Shown piece by piece: positions 1 to 8,997 of a DNA stretch of 64,000 bases. The translations under genes and the position numbers were made by a program. Location: NCBI RefSeq assembly GCF_002197845.1, contig NZ_NIDE01000004.1, positions 1,240,001 to 1,304,000 on the forward strand. Direction: 5' to 3'. The notes under the pieces are model-generated. The model was not told the origin of the DNA and searched no databases. It saw only the letters and a program-made list of their open reading frames with translations. This DNA comes from Fimbriiglobus ruber (GTDB taxonomy: Bacteria > Planctomycetota > Planctomycetia > Gemmatales > Gemmataceae). How positions within the stretch are numbered: the stretch's first letter is position 1; the number at the start of each line of letters is the position of its first letter.

Positions 1-1
1 C

Positions 2-297
2 CAAATCCGACGGATCGGCAAGGAACTCAACGCGTTCGTCGGACTATTCCGCGACTGCGTTCGCAGTTCGCCGGGGTTCGCTCTGGGGTGTGTCTACGTC
101 CAGGGCTTGTTCTCGGATTTGGGGCCGAAAGACCGTGGAGACCATCGCCCTGAAATTTGCCACGCCGCCGCGAACTCTCCGGCGTTTGCTGGAATCGATC
201 AAGTGGGACGGCCCCGGGGTTCGCGACCGCTGCCAGCGGCTCATCGCCTAGGATCATGCCCACACCGAGGCGATTGGGTGCATTGATGAATCGAGTT
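2..297 (+). pseudogene. Broken IS701-type transposase remnant (N-terminal part)
   Basis: Translation from base 2 resembles the N-terminal part of DDE transposases of the IS701/IS4 kind, with a stretch reading ELNAFVGLFRDC. Around base 125 the frame must shift to continue with RKTVETIAL, and it then reaches a TAG stop at 249-251 inside the conserved segment. Beyond the stop the frame still reads HTEAIGCIDES, the region holding the first catalytic Asp. Similarity ends near 297 at the junction with a DUF1501 fragment. One frameshift, one stop and a truncation mean it cannot make an active transposase. Family assignment is from recalled similarity. Confidence 0.6.
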
Positions 298-304
298 CGA
301 TCGC

Positions 305-580
305 ATGCCGCGGATCAGTGCCCAGGTCGGGCGCGACCACTGGCCGCAGGTCAATTGTGCGGTGATGGCCGGCGACGGCAGGCGGACCGGCCAGGTGATC
401 GGGGCGGCCGACCGGATTGTCGGCGAAGCGGTCGCCCGGCCGGTCACGTTCGGCGAGATCTACGCAACCCTCTATCGCAACCTCGGGATCGACGCGAACC
501 GGGCGACGGTCAACGACCTCGAAGGTCGGCCGCAGCATTTGGTCGAGGACAATTCGGCGCCACTGAAAGAGGTCGTCTGA
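305..580 (+). pseudogene. C-terminal fragment of a DUF1501 (sulfatase-like) protein
   Basis: The 91 codons carry the typical end of planctomycete DUF1501 proteins: VGRDHWPQVNCAVMAG, then RTGQVIGAADR, a segment reading EIYATLYRNLGID, and GRPQHLVEDN before the stop. Full-length members are secreted proteins of roughly 400-480 residues, so about four fifths is missing. The fragment begins immediately after the broken transposase, which suggests that the mobile element or a later deletion truncated the gene. The ATG at 305 is probably not a true start; no ribosome binding site precedes it. Confidence 0.65.
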
Positions 581-582
581 TG

Positions 583-898
583 AGGTTGGTGGCGCATCGC
601 TTTGAGCAAGTCGTAACCGGCTGCACTGCGATAATTCGCGGTCGGGCGCGGGGCACGTTGTTGCCCACCGCAATGGTAGAGGACGCTTACGCGTCCGTTT
701 TTCAACGCATCTTCGCTTTCCCCTTCCGAGAAGCCGGTGCGATAACACCGGCATTATCCCTCCCTACCACTCGCGCGGATCGTATGCGTCGGCACGGATC
801 GGTTTGCTGAGGATTGCGGGTGATGATTGTGAAAGGTAGAGTCGAAAAAAGGACGTAGGCCACTGATATGACGGTTCGGCTATCTAGAGGGCGTCTCA
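583..898. other. Intergenic stretch, no gene seen
   Basis: About 315 bases between the DUF1501 fragment and the next gene. No frame has a convincing start with a ribosome binding site, and no clear hairpin terminator was seen. An AGAGGG ribosome binding site lies at its right end for the gene at 899. Confidence 0.5.
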
Positions 899-1402
899 AT
901 GCGGTACACAATCCTGACGGGTGTCATTGCCCTACTGGCTTCGGCTCCGGTCGCAACGGCTCAATCTCCGGCGAAGGAAGCGGGTACTGTCAGCTGGCAA
1001 TATTACTCCGGCACCAGCGCTGTCGGCAGCCCGATCCAGCCGGCGGAAGCGAAAGCGAACATCCGCTGTTCCGTCATTTCCTCGGACGGGGATGGCGACT
1101 GGGTCTGCCTGTACGTGGCCGCGGTTCCCAAGTCCGTATTACCCGGCAACGCGAGTGCGGACACCTGTCGCCCGGTCGGGAAAGACGGAAAGCCGTTCAA
1201 ACTGACTAACACAGCCCTGCTGCCCGATCACGACACCACGCAATTGGTCCCCTTCGACAGCGGCAACACCGAGGCGGCCTACAAATTGGTGATCAAGAAG
1301 GACGGGAGCATCAGCATCGAAACGATCCGGCCCACCTTCGCCGGCGAAACGAGCATGACCGCAGCCGCGTCTGTGTGCTGGTACGTGTCTAAGAAAAAAT
1401 AA
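899..1402 (+). CDS. Secreted protein of unknown function, 167 aa
   Basis: The product starts with a signal peptide (MRYTILTGVIALLASAPVATA) with probable cleavage after the AxA motif near residue 21. The mature part is about 145 residues, mixed polar, with three cysteines that could pair outside the cytoplasm (in RCSV, VCLY and DTCRP) and a further Cys near the C terminus before a lysine-rich end. The start is supported by AGAGGG eight bases upstream. No family was recognised. It stands alone, followed by a degraded reading frame and a terminator. Confidence 0.7.
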   Translation: MRYTILTGVIALLASAPVATAQSPAKEAGTVSWQYYSGTSAVGSPIQPAEAKANIRCSVISSDGDGDWVCLYVAAVPKSVLPGNASADTCRPVGKDGKPFKLTNTALLPDHDTTQLVPFDSGNTEAAYKLVIKKDGSISIETIRPTFAGETSMTAAASVCWYVSKKK

Positions 1403-1526
1403 GGCGTATGTTCGAAGTTGAAGCAAAGTATTTCGTATCGGCAGCGAGAGATAAGTTTGCCACGGCATCTTCTGTTGGTGTGAAACAAAGAAACCTGCCA
1501 CTCGGCCTCTCCTTCCTGTGTGGTAG

Positions 1527-1685
1527 GTTCTCGCCGGGTTCGGCCTGGAGACTGTCAAAGCCGTCAAGGAGGTCATCGATACCCGCAGACTTGAACCCAT
1601 TACCGCCGCTATCACCCTCGTGGAAAAATACGGGGTCGGTGGCGTTAATTCGGCCTTGGGGGTCGTGGGGCTGTTCAAAGAGTAG
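1527..1685 (+). pseudogene. Start-less reading frame, probable gene remnant
   Basis: Between a TAG at 1524-1526 and a TAG at 1683-1685 there is an open frame of 52 codons without ATG. It reads as a plausible helical protein tail, containing LETVKAVKEVIDTRRLEP and ending in ALGVVGLFKE. A Rho-independent terminator follows 11 bases after the stop, as expected for the end of a real transcription unit. Either this is the tail of a decayed gene or it starts at an unusual codon. No family recognised. Confidence 0.35.
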
Positions 1686-1696
1686 AAACGAATGAG

Positions 1697-1729
1697 CCTC
1701 CCGTATTGGTTATCCGGGAGGTTTCTTTA
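1697..1729 (+). terminator. Rho-independent terminator
   Basis: Stem CCTCCCG (1697-1703) pairs with CGGGAGG (1715-1721) across an 11-base loop and is followed by TTTCTTTA. It ends the unit containing the secreted protein and the start-less frame. Confidence 0.75.
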
Positions 1730-1754
1730 TTTGAGCAACGGCCAACGTATCTAA

Positions 1755-1961
1755 TCACTTCTTTGCCGGTCTCAAGCGGATATTGAGGTCGTATCTTCGC
1801 TTGGGTTGCCAGGTATTGTCTTGATCCAATTTCTGAAATCGTTCCCTGTCCCGTTCAGTTAGAAACCGTGGCGATAGGGACCAATCGGCCTTTAGATAGG
1901 TACAAATTGGGTTAACGGTGTTGGCAAGATAAGCCATTACTACCCAAGCACACATTCCCAT
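1755..1961 (-). CDS. Small protein of unknown function, 68 aa
   Basis: A 68-residue product with a hydrophobic N-terminal stretch (MGMCAWVVMAYLANTV) that could be a membrane or export segment, and a basic, charged C-terminal half ending in RLRPAKK. The start has a strong ribosome binding site: AAAGAGGTG five bases before the ATG. No family recognised. It lies on the minus strand between the terminator on its left and another small minus-strand gene on its right. Confidence 0.55.
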   Translation of the reverse strand: MGMCAWVVMAYLANTVNPICTYLKADWSLSPRFLTERDRERFQKLDQDNTWQPKRRYDLNIRLRPAKK

Positions 1962-2044
1962 TTTTCACCTCTTTACGACTCCCTCTACCTCGTGACGGTT
2001 TTCTTGACTAGGCCAGTTCTTCGACCATCGACTTTATGCCGTCC

Positions 2045-2335
2045 TTAGTTACTCCAGGTCCATTCTTCCCGTTCCTGCCATACGACTCGTAACAGTAGTG
2101 CCGTTGCCCAGACCGTGTAGTCCTCTGGTGTCCCTGCGCCATCCCATAGACTTTCTTTCATAATCGGCTTGCCATTTAATTGTACGCTTCCGATTAACTT
2201 AGGCTGGTCCCGGTCGCCACCGTCCCACACGTTCCCATCTGCTGAAGCGTAGATGGCTCGGCCCTGCTTGCTACCGAGAAAATACACCGCACCAACCCTA
2301 AAAAGCCAGTGTGTCTCGCCCACTTCAGGTTCCAT
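2045..2335 (-). CDS. Small protein of unknown function, 96 aa
   Basis: Product of 96 residues with no membrane segment; it is rich in Trp, Gly and acidic residues ([25 protein letters not shown]) and looks like a compact beta-rich domain. The ATG at 2335 has only a weak purine-rich site upstream. It is divergent from the oxidoreductase gene, and the two start codons are about 30 bases apart, leaving little promoter room. It could be a real lineage-specific gene or a chance frame. Confidence 0.45.
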   Translation of the reverse strand: MEPEVGETHWLFRVGAVYFLGSKQGRAIYASADGNVWDGGDRDQPKLIGSVQLNGKPIMKESLWDGAGTPEDYTVWATALLLRVVWQEREEWTWSN

Positions 2336-2367
2336 CTCGCAGCCCTTATTCTTGTGGAGTCTTTTTC

Positions 2368-3471
2368 ATGTACCCGGAACCCCAACTTAACTACTTGCCC
2401 CGTTTGCCCCACCGTAAGGACTGGCGGATCGGCTGTGCCGGGGCCGGGTTCATCATGCGGGACTGTCACCTCGTCGCGTACCGGAACGCCGGGTTCAATC
2501 CCGTCGCCATCGCCTCGCGAAACCCGGCCACCGCCCGCGAAGCGGCCGACCGCCACGCCATTGCCACCGTTCACGAAACAATCGACGAGTTGCTCGCGAA
2601 CTCCGAGGTCGAAATCCTCGACGTGGCGGTCCCGCCGGCCGCCCAACCCGACCTGATTCGCCGTGCCGTGGAACTCGGTCGCGGGCGACTCCGCGGCATC
2701 CTCGCGCAGAAGCCGCTCGCCCTGGCGGTCGCCGACGCGAAGGATCTCGTCGCGCGGTGTGCGGACGCCGGGATCATGTTGGCCGTGAACCAGAACATGC
2801 GGTTCGACCAATCGGTCCGGGCGGCGAAAGACATCCTCACTCGCGGCTGGCTCGGCGAGCCCGTTTTTGCGAGTATCGACATGCGGGCGATCCCGCACTG
2901 GATGCCGTGGGCCGAAGGGTTGCCGAGCCTCTCGACGTTCGTCATGTCGATTCACCACCTCGACACCTTCCGCTACTGGCTCGGAACGCCCGATCGCGTC
3001 CTCGCCAGCACCCGACCCGACCCGCGGACGACGTTCGCCCACAAGGACGGCATTAACCTGTATATCCTCGAATACGATACCGGCCCCCGGGCTGCCGCCT
3101 GGGACGACGTGTGGACCGGCCCCACCAAGGAGGGCGTGGCCGGGGACATCTTTATCCGCTGGCGGATCGAGGGGACGGACGGACTGGCTCAGGGTACGAT
3201 CGGCTGGCCGAGTTACCCGGCTCGCACGCCGAGCACACTAGAATTCAGCTCGCGGCAACAGCCCGGGTATTGGTTGCGTCCACGGTGGGAGGAAGTCTGG
3301 TTCCCAGACGCATTCGTGGGCACAATGGCCCAGCTTTTGTGTGCGGTCGAAGACGGCACGGAGCCCGAGATCGGCGGCCGCGATAACGTCGAAACGATCG
3401 CGTTATGCGAGGCAGTTTTCGCCGCCGCCACGCAGCACCGCGTAACGACGGTGAAAGAGTTCTTGAAGTGA
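2368..3471 (+). CDS. Gfo/Idh/MocA-family NAD(P)-dependent oxidoreductase
   Basis: Cytoplasmic dehydrogenase-type protein of 367 residues. The N-terminal Rossmann fold shows [17 protein letters not shown] for dinucleotide binding, followed by NPVAIASRN. The segment [11 protein letters not shown] matches the EKP motif region of the family with Gln in place of Glu. The C-terminal alpha/beta domain carries [11 protein letters not shown] with the usual substrate-binding His. Members act on sugars, inositol or similar polyols; the substrate is unknown here. The ATG at 2368 was chosen over an upstream one because GTGGAG precedes it and the family begins about there. It converges with the kinase gene across a hairpin. 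Confidence 0.85.
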   Translation: MYPEPQLNYLPRLPHRKDWRIGCAGAGFIMRDCHLVAYRNAGFNPVAIASRNPATAREAADRHAIATVHETIDELLANSEVEILDVAVPPAAQPDLIRRAVELGRGRLRGILAQKPLALAVADAKDLVARCADAGIMLAVNQNMRFDQSVRAAKDILTRGWLGEPVFASIDMRAIPHWMPWAEGLPSLSTFVMSIHHLDTFRYWLGTPDRVLASTRPDPRTTFAHKDGINLYILEYDTGPRAAAWDDVWTGPTKEGVAGDIFIRWRIEGTDGLAQGTIGWPSYPARTPSTLEFSSRQQPGYWLRPRWEEVWFPDAFVGTMAQLLCAVEDGTEPEIGGRDNVETIALCEAVFAAATQHRVTTVKEFLK

Positions 3472-3475
3472 ACGA

Positions 3476-3507
3476 CGATGCCAGGGAAGGAATGTTCCCT
3501 GGCATCG
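3476..3507. terminator. Hairpin between convergent genes
   Basis: A perfect 13-base stem (3476-3488 with 3495-3507) and a six-base loop sit just after the oxidoreductase stop and 15 bases before the kinase stop. There is no T run on either side, so it may act as a bidirectional 3-prime-end structure rather than a classic terminator. Confidence 0.55.
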
Positions 3508-3521
3508 CCCAAGGCGCCACA

Positions 3522-6500
3522 CTACTCCACCAACGGCACCCACCCGGTCACGTCGAATCGGGCGTGCGGGTTAGTTTCGAGGTTGGTCGCCGCTTGGTGG
3601 TAGGCTTCCCAACAGGGTTCGAGCAGGCGGAATAGGTCGGCCGTTCGCAGACACCCTTGCTCGCGGCAGAAGAGCAGGTCGGTCACGGCCCCGCGGACGG
3701 GCACCGTCGTGGCCGACGGAACGGCTTTCGTCACTTCCTCGGCGTACCTCAATCCGGCCGTGCTGTCCGGGAGCATCACGAACGTCCGCTCTTCCTCACT
3801 CGGCCCGGTTACGAGCGGGGCCGCTGCCCGAATGTAGCTCGCGACCCGGCGATTGATGTCGCCCGGACCGGCTCCCGCGGCAGACAATTCCACCTCGGTG
3901 ACGTCCTCGCACGGGAGGAGGTTCGTCAGGTAGGCTGTCGCCTGCTCGACCATCGGGCCGGCCAGGAAGGGGAACAGTTCGGACGACGCCCGGCACGCGC
4001 CGACGAGGCCGCCCCGCGGGTCGATCACGAGCCGCGTCAGGATCAGTTCCAGGCGCGGCGGCTTGTCCGGCGGTAGTTGGGCGAGCAATTCGCTAGCCGA
4101 TCGGTCCAGGTGGTCTTCCCCGAATGGGAGGACCACCCGCATCGTGTTCGACCCCTGGAGCGTATTCGGCACGCCCTCCTCCGACTCGGCGTGCGGCTCC
4201 TGGCCGCCGGTGACGGTCGATCCGGTCCCCGGGAGTAAAACCTGGGCTTCCATCGCCGTGGCCAGATCTGCCAGCTGCTCCCGGGCGAACGCCAAGTCGC
4301 GGAGCTTGTCTTCGAACCAGACGCCTAACCGTCGGTAAAACTGGGCCGTGACCGATGCCAGGTCTTCCTGGATGCGGACGTCCGCGAAGATCTTGATCTT
4401 TTCCGCGACGGCCCGGAGCGACCGTCCGATCCGGCTCCCGAACAGCCCGAACGACGGCCCGCCCTCGCTCACCCCGACACACCCCTCGACCGCGGCCTGG
4501 GCGTCGTTCCGGGCTCGGACTCGCGCGTCGCCGAATCCGGCGAGTTGCTTTTCCGTCGCGGTGGAAGCTTCGGCGCAGGCGGCAATCAGTTGTCGGACGA
4601 TCGTTTCCGTCGCGGCCAACCGCGGCCCGGCCAGTTCGTCCAGTGGGCGGAGGAGTTCCGTCAACTCGTTACACCACGCGTCGAGCGATCGACGGAGCCC
4701 CTGGTCGAGAGCCCGGCTCAAACGGCCGCGGCGGAACGGACTGTCGGCGTCCGTCGTCGCTTCCATTCCGAGCCAGTCCCGCGTCTGGTCCCAGGCCGAG
4801 ACCGCCCACCCGGGCGGGTCGGCGGTGCGGGCGGCGTCGGACGCCTGACGCGCCAGATTACAGGCCCACGCCTTCATGCCCTCGACCGGGTTCCCGTCCA
4901 CCCCGATCGCGGCTTCTGCGGCGACGAACACGCGGACCTCTTCCGGGGTCAGCCGCGGGTCGGTCAGGATGTGGTTCAAAATCCGTTCGGCTTCGTCCGG
5001 CAGCGCGGGCACGCGCTCGGCTGTCCACCCGCGGAGGAAGCGGACGCAAAGCTGCCGGGCGGCTGACCGCAGGAGCAGGCCCCGCGGATACCAGACGCCG
5101 AACGTGCCGAACCCGCGGAACGGGGTCCGCCCGAACGGAACACCCCCGCGGCGGATCTTTTCGAGACCCGTCCCGAGTGGCGTCGTCAGGTCGTGGGTCA
5201 GATACCCGGCCAGGTGCGAAAGGGTGTCGCGGAACGCTTCCGAGGTCCGCTGGGCCATCGGGAGCAGGTACGTGGCGTTAAACGGCAGCCCGCTGGCGTC
5301 CACCTGCGGACCTTCCGGCCCGCCGTACTGGGCGGCGAACGATACGTCGGGGTCGGCGTAGTGGTTCAGTTCGGTCAGGGTGGCAAAGATGTTGGACAGT
5401 TCGGCCGGCGGCGAGGTCGGGTCGTCCGGGGCGCCGGCGAAGACGAACGCCGTGACCGGCGCGTCCGGAATATTGAACCGTTCCAGCTCCCGCCGGACCG
5501 CGTGCCCGAGGTCGAGGAGAAGCCCGCTCGACCCGCCGCTCGCGCTCGCCAGTACGTAAACGCTCGGCACCTTGGTCCGAACCGTCAGGCCCGTCTGGTT
5601 GGACGACTGAGATACCGCTTCGGGGTGCGTAGCGAACTGGATCTCGTGCCTGAGCCGGGTCATGAACCGGAGGTAGTGGTCGCAGAAAGCCAGCCGACCG
5701 AGGGCGCGGGAGCCGTCGGACCGGAGCGACCGGGGGATCGCGTACAGTTTTTCCCGCGGCAGCCAGTCGAGGATTTGGTCGAGCTGCCGACGGCGGTATC
5801 CCGTGACCGGTTGCAGCGGGGCGTGGAATAGGTGATCGGGCAGGAGGGCGGCGTCCGCCGGTCCGGACGCGACTTTGGCCGGGGCGTCCGGGTCGGTATC
5901 CACGTAAATGAAGCGGATACACGGAACCAGCGAGAGTTCACCGACCCGGTCGAGGAGCCGGCAGCGGACGTGCTGGAGGGCGCGGCGGCCGAACGACCCG
6001 ATCCCGATGAGGATAACCGGCCGCAACACGCCCTCTTCCGGGCGGAAGCTGACCGACATGCTCATCGACTGGTTGGCCGGGAATGGGGTCACCGGCGGGC
6101 GGTAACTGGTCTTCTTCGTGATCGGAAGCGGCGTCCCGTTAGTGCCCTTCGATTTGTGGATTCGGGCAACGGGAGTAGACGGAGTGCCCGTGTCGGACGG
6201 CGCGTTCGAGCGGGTCCGAATGGGTGCCGGCGTTTCGACGATACTGCCGTCGCTCGTCGCGTCGGCCGGGTCCGCACGGAGCGGGCCGCCGGTGATCGCG
6301 CGGACGAACGCCGCGCACGAGGGGAACCGGTCGTCCGGGTTCTTGGCCATGGCGCGGGCGACGGCGGCCCGGTCGGGTTCGGGGAGTCCGCTGAGGTCCG
6401 GCGCCTCGGACATGTGCTGGAGGGCGAGCTGCCGGATGTTCTTGCCGTCGAACGGCCGGTGCCCGGTCAGCATCTCGGTGTACAACACCGCCAGACTGTA

Positions 6501-7103
6501 CTGGTCCGTGTGTTCGGAAATCTTGTTGGTGAACGTTTCGGGGGCCGCGTAGACCGGCGTGATCCCGCCCATGAGGCCGGAATAACTCTGTCGCTCTAAA
6601 TGTTTGACCAGCCCGAAGTCCGCGACTTTGACCCGATCCGCAATCAGGAACAAATTCTTCGGCTTCACGTCCAAGTGCTGGAGGTTGTGCTTCTGAATCA
6701 GGTGATCGAGCCCCTCGGCGGCGTCGGCCATGAGGCCCAGGAGAACGTCCCGCGGAATTCCGGGCCGCCCCGTTTGCTGGTACTCCAAGAGAAGATCGTG
6801 CAGGCTCTTATCCGCCAACTCCATGACGATCAGCAGCTCGCCGCCGACGATCTCGATCCGGTCCATGGAAAGGACGAACGGGTGCCGGACCGCCTTGACG
6901 CGTTCGAGGGCTTTCAGCTCTTGTTCGGCTTTGTGCGAGTCGTCGTCGAGGGTGTTGAGGTTGCCGTAGACGAATTTGATCGCCTTGTTGATGCCGCCCG
7001 GCGCGACGCATTTCCAAACTTCCCCGAACCCGCCGGTGCCGAGCGGTTCGACGAGCCGGTAGCCGGGGATCGGTTCGGTTTCGGGTTCGCGCAACCAGTT
7101 CAT
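3522..7103 (-). CDS. Serine/threonine protein kinase fused to a tubulin-like domain
   Basis: A 1193-residue cytoplasmic protein. The kinase domain (about 13-270) has the glycine loop GTGGFGEVW (22-30), the ATP-binding Lys43 in AIKFV, the catalytic loop HLDVKPKN with Asp145 and Asn150, and DFG at 162-164. It is a non-RD type, with Leu where Arg usually precedes the catalytic Asp. A Pro/Ser/Thr-rich linker (about 275-355) leads to a second domain starting VILIGIGSFGRRAL (363-376) and containing ASGGSSGLLLDLG (521-533), which matches the nucleotide-binding glycine signatures of the bacterial tubulin-like Pfam family. The rest (to 1193) is helical. No transmembrane segment was seen, unlike many bacterial kinases of this type. 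It is transcribed alone. Confidence 0.85.
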   Translation of the reverse strand: MNWLREPETEPIPGYRLVEPLGTGGFGEVWKCVAPGGINKAIKFVYGNLNTLDDDSHKAEQELKALERVKAVRHPFVLSMDRIEIVGGELLIVMELADKSLHDLLLEYQQTGRPGIPRDVLLGLMADAAEGLDHLIQKHNLQHLDVKPKNLFLIADRVKVADFGLVKHLERQSYSGLMGGITPVYAAPETFTNKISEHTDQYSLAVLYTEMLTGHRPFDGKNIRQLALQHMSEAPDLSGLPEPDRAAVARAMAKNPDDRFPSCAAFVRAITGGPLRADPADATSDGSIVETPAPIRTRSNAPSDTGTPSTPVARIHKSKGTNGTPLPITKKTSYRPPVTPFPANQSMSMSVSFRPEEGVLRPVILIGIGSFGRRALQHVRCRLLDRVGELSLVPCIRFIYVDTDPDAPAKVASGPADAALLPDHLFHAPLQPVTGYRRRQLDQILDWLPREKLYAIPRSLRSDGSRALGRLAFCDHYLRFMTRLRHEIQFATHPEAVSQSSNQTGLTVRTKVPSVYVLASASGGSSGLLLDLGHAVRRELERFNIPDAPVTAFVFAGAPDDPTSPPAELSNIFATLTELNHYADPDVSFAAQYGGPEGPQVDASGLPFNATYLLPMAQRTSEAFRDTLSHLAGYLTHDLTTPLGTGLEKIRRGGVPFGRTPFRGFGTFGVWYPRGLLLRSAARQLCVRFLRGWTAERVPALPDEAERILNHILTDPRLTPEEVRVFVAAEAAIGVDGNPVEGMKAWACNLARQASDAARTADPPGWAVSAWDQTRDWLGMEATTDADSPFRRGRLSRALDQGLRRSLDAWCNELTELLRPLDELAGPRLAATETIVRQLIAACAEASTATEKQLAGFGDARVRARNDAQAAVEGCVGVSEGGPSFGLFGSRIGRSLRAVAEKIKIFADVRIQEDLASVTAQFYRRLGVWFEDKLRDLAFAREQLADLATAMEAQVLLPGTGSTVTGGQEPHAESEEGVPNTLQGSNTMRVVLPFGEDHLDRSASELLAQLPPDKPPRLELILTRLVIDPRGGLVGACRASSELFPFLAGPMVEQATAYLTNLLPCEDVTEVELSAAGAGPGDINRRVASYIRAAAPLVTGPSEEERTFVMLPDSTAGLRYAEEVTKAVPSATTVPVRGAVTDLLFCREQGCLRTADLFRLLEPCWEAYHQAATNLETNPHARFDVTGWVPLVE

Positions 7104-7551
7104 GATGCCACCGGTACAGAGGTCGGGTCCGGGCTACCGGCTCGCCGGTGGGGCGGACCGGTGTAGTGATTCTGGTCGACCGCGATGGAAAGAATCGGCC
7201 CGCCCGGGCGACGCGGGCGGAACCAGCCTGATGATTTACGCGGCACTCCTACACCGGAATCCGGGCAAGCTTAGATCACAGCCTTCATCCCGTCCAAGAA
7301 TCGGACCGGATTCACACCCTTAACGACCTCCTGCGACAGCTGAACTTTTCGGGTGAGCAGTCTGGGTGACAACGCGGAATCGGTTATGGTTGCCCTGATG
7401 CATCGGTGCGCGATGCCCTCATTTTTCCGGACTCGGCGCGTAAATTGATTTGGTCGATACACTTGTGCCCGGTATTGCGGGCTCATTTCTTGGAACCAAG
7501 AGCGATCTCTGGCTGACGAAAAAACCGGCGACCGGGGCCGCGGTTCAGATA
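7104..7551. other. Intergenic stretch beside an insertion sequence
   Basis: About 450 bases between the kinase start and the left end of the ISAzo13-type element. A minus-strand frame reads KVQLSQEVVKGVNPVRFLDG near 7271-7350 and may be the tail of a decayed gene, but no family was recognised. No terminator or promoter stood out. Confidence 0.4.
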
Positions 7552-7580
7552 AGGGACTCGGAAAGTAATAATTATCCCAG
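7552..7580. repeat. Left terminal inverted repeat of the ISAzo13-type element
   Basis: Begins AGGGACTCGGAAAG and ends TATCCCAG; pairs with 8832-8860 with five mismatches. Confidence 0.75.
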
Positions 7581-8779
7581 CCGCAAACTTGGTCCGTCGA
7601 TATCGAGGAACCATTTTCCGAGTTCGGCATCGCGTGTCACGTGTTTCTCGACCACTTTCATTTGGCGTGGCGAGAGACGAATGCCTTTCCTGTAGGTCCC
7701 ACACAGCAGCTCGACTTCGGGCTTTTTGCCGTTCCACGTCATGGTTCGGGCAAATTCCAGAACCGCGTCCACATCGTCCAACAGTTCGCCGTTCCAGTGG
7801 TTTTCCAAGATGCCCCAGCAATGTTCGATCGCGTTGTACTTGCTGTGGTACGGCGGGTAATAGGCCAGCCGAATCCGCAACGCCTGGTCCCGCGCAAACT
7901 GCACCATCCGCTTCAAAAACTGTGTGCGTCGACTGTGAAGCTCGGGGCCGTTGTCCTGGTTGATCACCAGCGTATCCACACGTGGGAACCGCTGACGGTT
8001 GCTCCCCCACCACCGTTCCAACACATCGACGATGAAGTCACTCGTGACCGCCGACGCCGTGAAATACAAGTGCAGGTCGTCCCATTGCGGCAAAAAGATC
8101 CCAAACGGATTCAATATCCCTTTCGGTTGGAAATCGTGGTCCGCCCCCTTCCGCTCCAGCCGATTCTTGCCTCCACGCGAAAAATCGCCGATTTTCACGG
8201 CGGCCTTGGCATCCCACGACAAACGCAACACCGTTTCCGCTTCGTCCGCGGACCGATTGACCACTTTCAACTTCGCGAAGATGGCGTCGGTCTGCTTGAT
8301 CTTTTTTTGGGTTTGCACTTGGCCACCTTGGTCAGGTGAAACCCCAAGTCATTGAGCTTCGTGCGCAATGTCCGCGGCGTCGGCAGTTCCGCCGTCTGAT
8401 ATCCCTTCTGTTCGATCAGTTGCCGGCGCAGTTCTTCCGCCGTCAACCGCGTGTACAATCGCCGATTGCGAAACTGTGGGTCCGTTTGACTGAATCCTTT
8501 GGCGATGTCCCGGATGTCGGCGAGCAAACGCGGCAATTTCTCCTCGGCGCGGGCGCGGCCGCGTGCCGTGGGGGCGTCGCAACAGGTGATACCGGACCGC
8601 AGTTCGTGCATCCCCTTACGAATCGTCACGCGATTCCAGCCGAACTCCGTTTCGGCCCGCCGCTGTCCGCCTGCTCCCAACGACTGAACCGTCCGCGCCA
8701 TGAACAGCCGGCGCTGCGAGCCGCGAAGCATTCTTGCCGTTTCGGCGAGAGTGGCTTTGAACCCATCCGTAAGTTCCAT
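7572..8779 (-). CDS. ISAzo13-family transposase, two frames joined by a -1 shift
   Basis: Frame A starts at the ATG at 8779 (MELTDGFKATLAE, preceded by GGGAGGAG) and holds the helix-turn-helix part with LTAEELRRQLIEQKGY and LRTKLNDLGFHLTKVAKC. Frame B (to 7572) holds the catalytic core: LSWDAKAAVK, NQDNGPELHSRRTQFL and YYPPYHSKYNAIEHCWG, the DDE-type signatures of the family. The frames join at a run of seven A followed by G (8308-8301): a one-base backward slip yields KPKKKIKQTDAIF, matching what I recall of intact relatives. Either programmed -1 frameshifting produces the full enzyme of about 400 residues, or a one-base deletion inactivated it. Confidence 0.75.
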
Positions 8780-8831
8780 GTTCTTGCTCCTCCCACGAGT
8801 GGAGAAGCAATATACCAATCAACCTCGGAGT

Positions 8832-8860
8832 CTGGGATATCTATTTCTTTCCGGGTTCCT
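8832..8860. repeat. Right terminal inverted repeat of the ISAzo13-type element
   Basis: Begins CTGGGATATC and ends GGGTTCCT; pairs with 7552-7580 with five mismatches. Confidence 0.75.
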
Positions 8861-8997
8861 AAGAACGAAGGGCTCCAACCTCATGTCCTGGCCCTTATGG
8901 AGAACGGATCAGTGGCACGAAAGGCGCCGCGCGTGATTCGTTTCCGTCGTCCGACTCGTCAGAATGGTCAGGATCGCGCAGGGTCCAACGTCATCGA

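Larger units (their letters stand above)
7552..8860 (-). mobile_element. ISAzo13-family insertion sequence, 1309 bp
   Basis: Bounded by 29-base imperfect inverted repeats (7552-7580 and 8832-8860, 24 of 29 positions pairing) and filled by one transposase gene in two overlapping frames. The C-terminal end of the transposase lies inside the left repeat, as is common for this family. No target duplication was visible in the flanks. Family membership is from recalled similarity of the transposase. Confidence 0.8.

Noticed and set aside
7545-8865. Target-site duplication of the ISAzo13-type element
   Set aside because: Flanking bases on the two sides do not match over three or more positions, so none was claimed.
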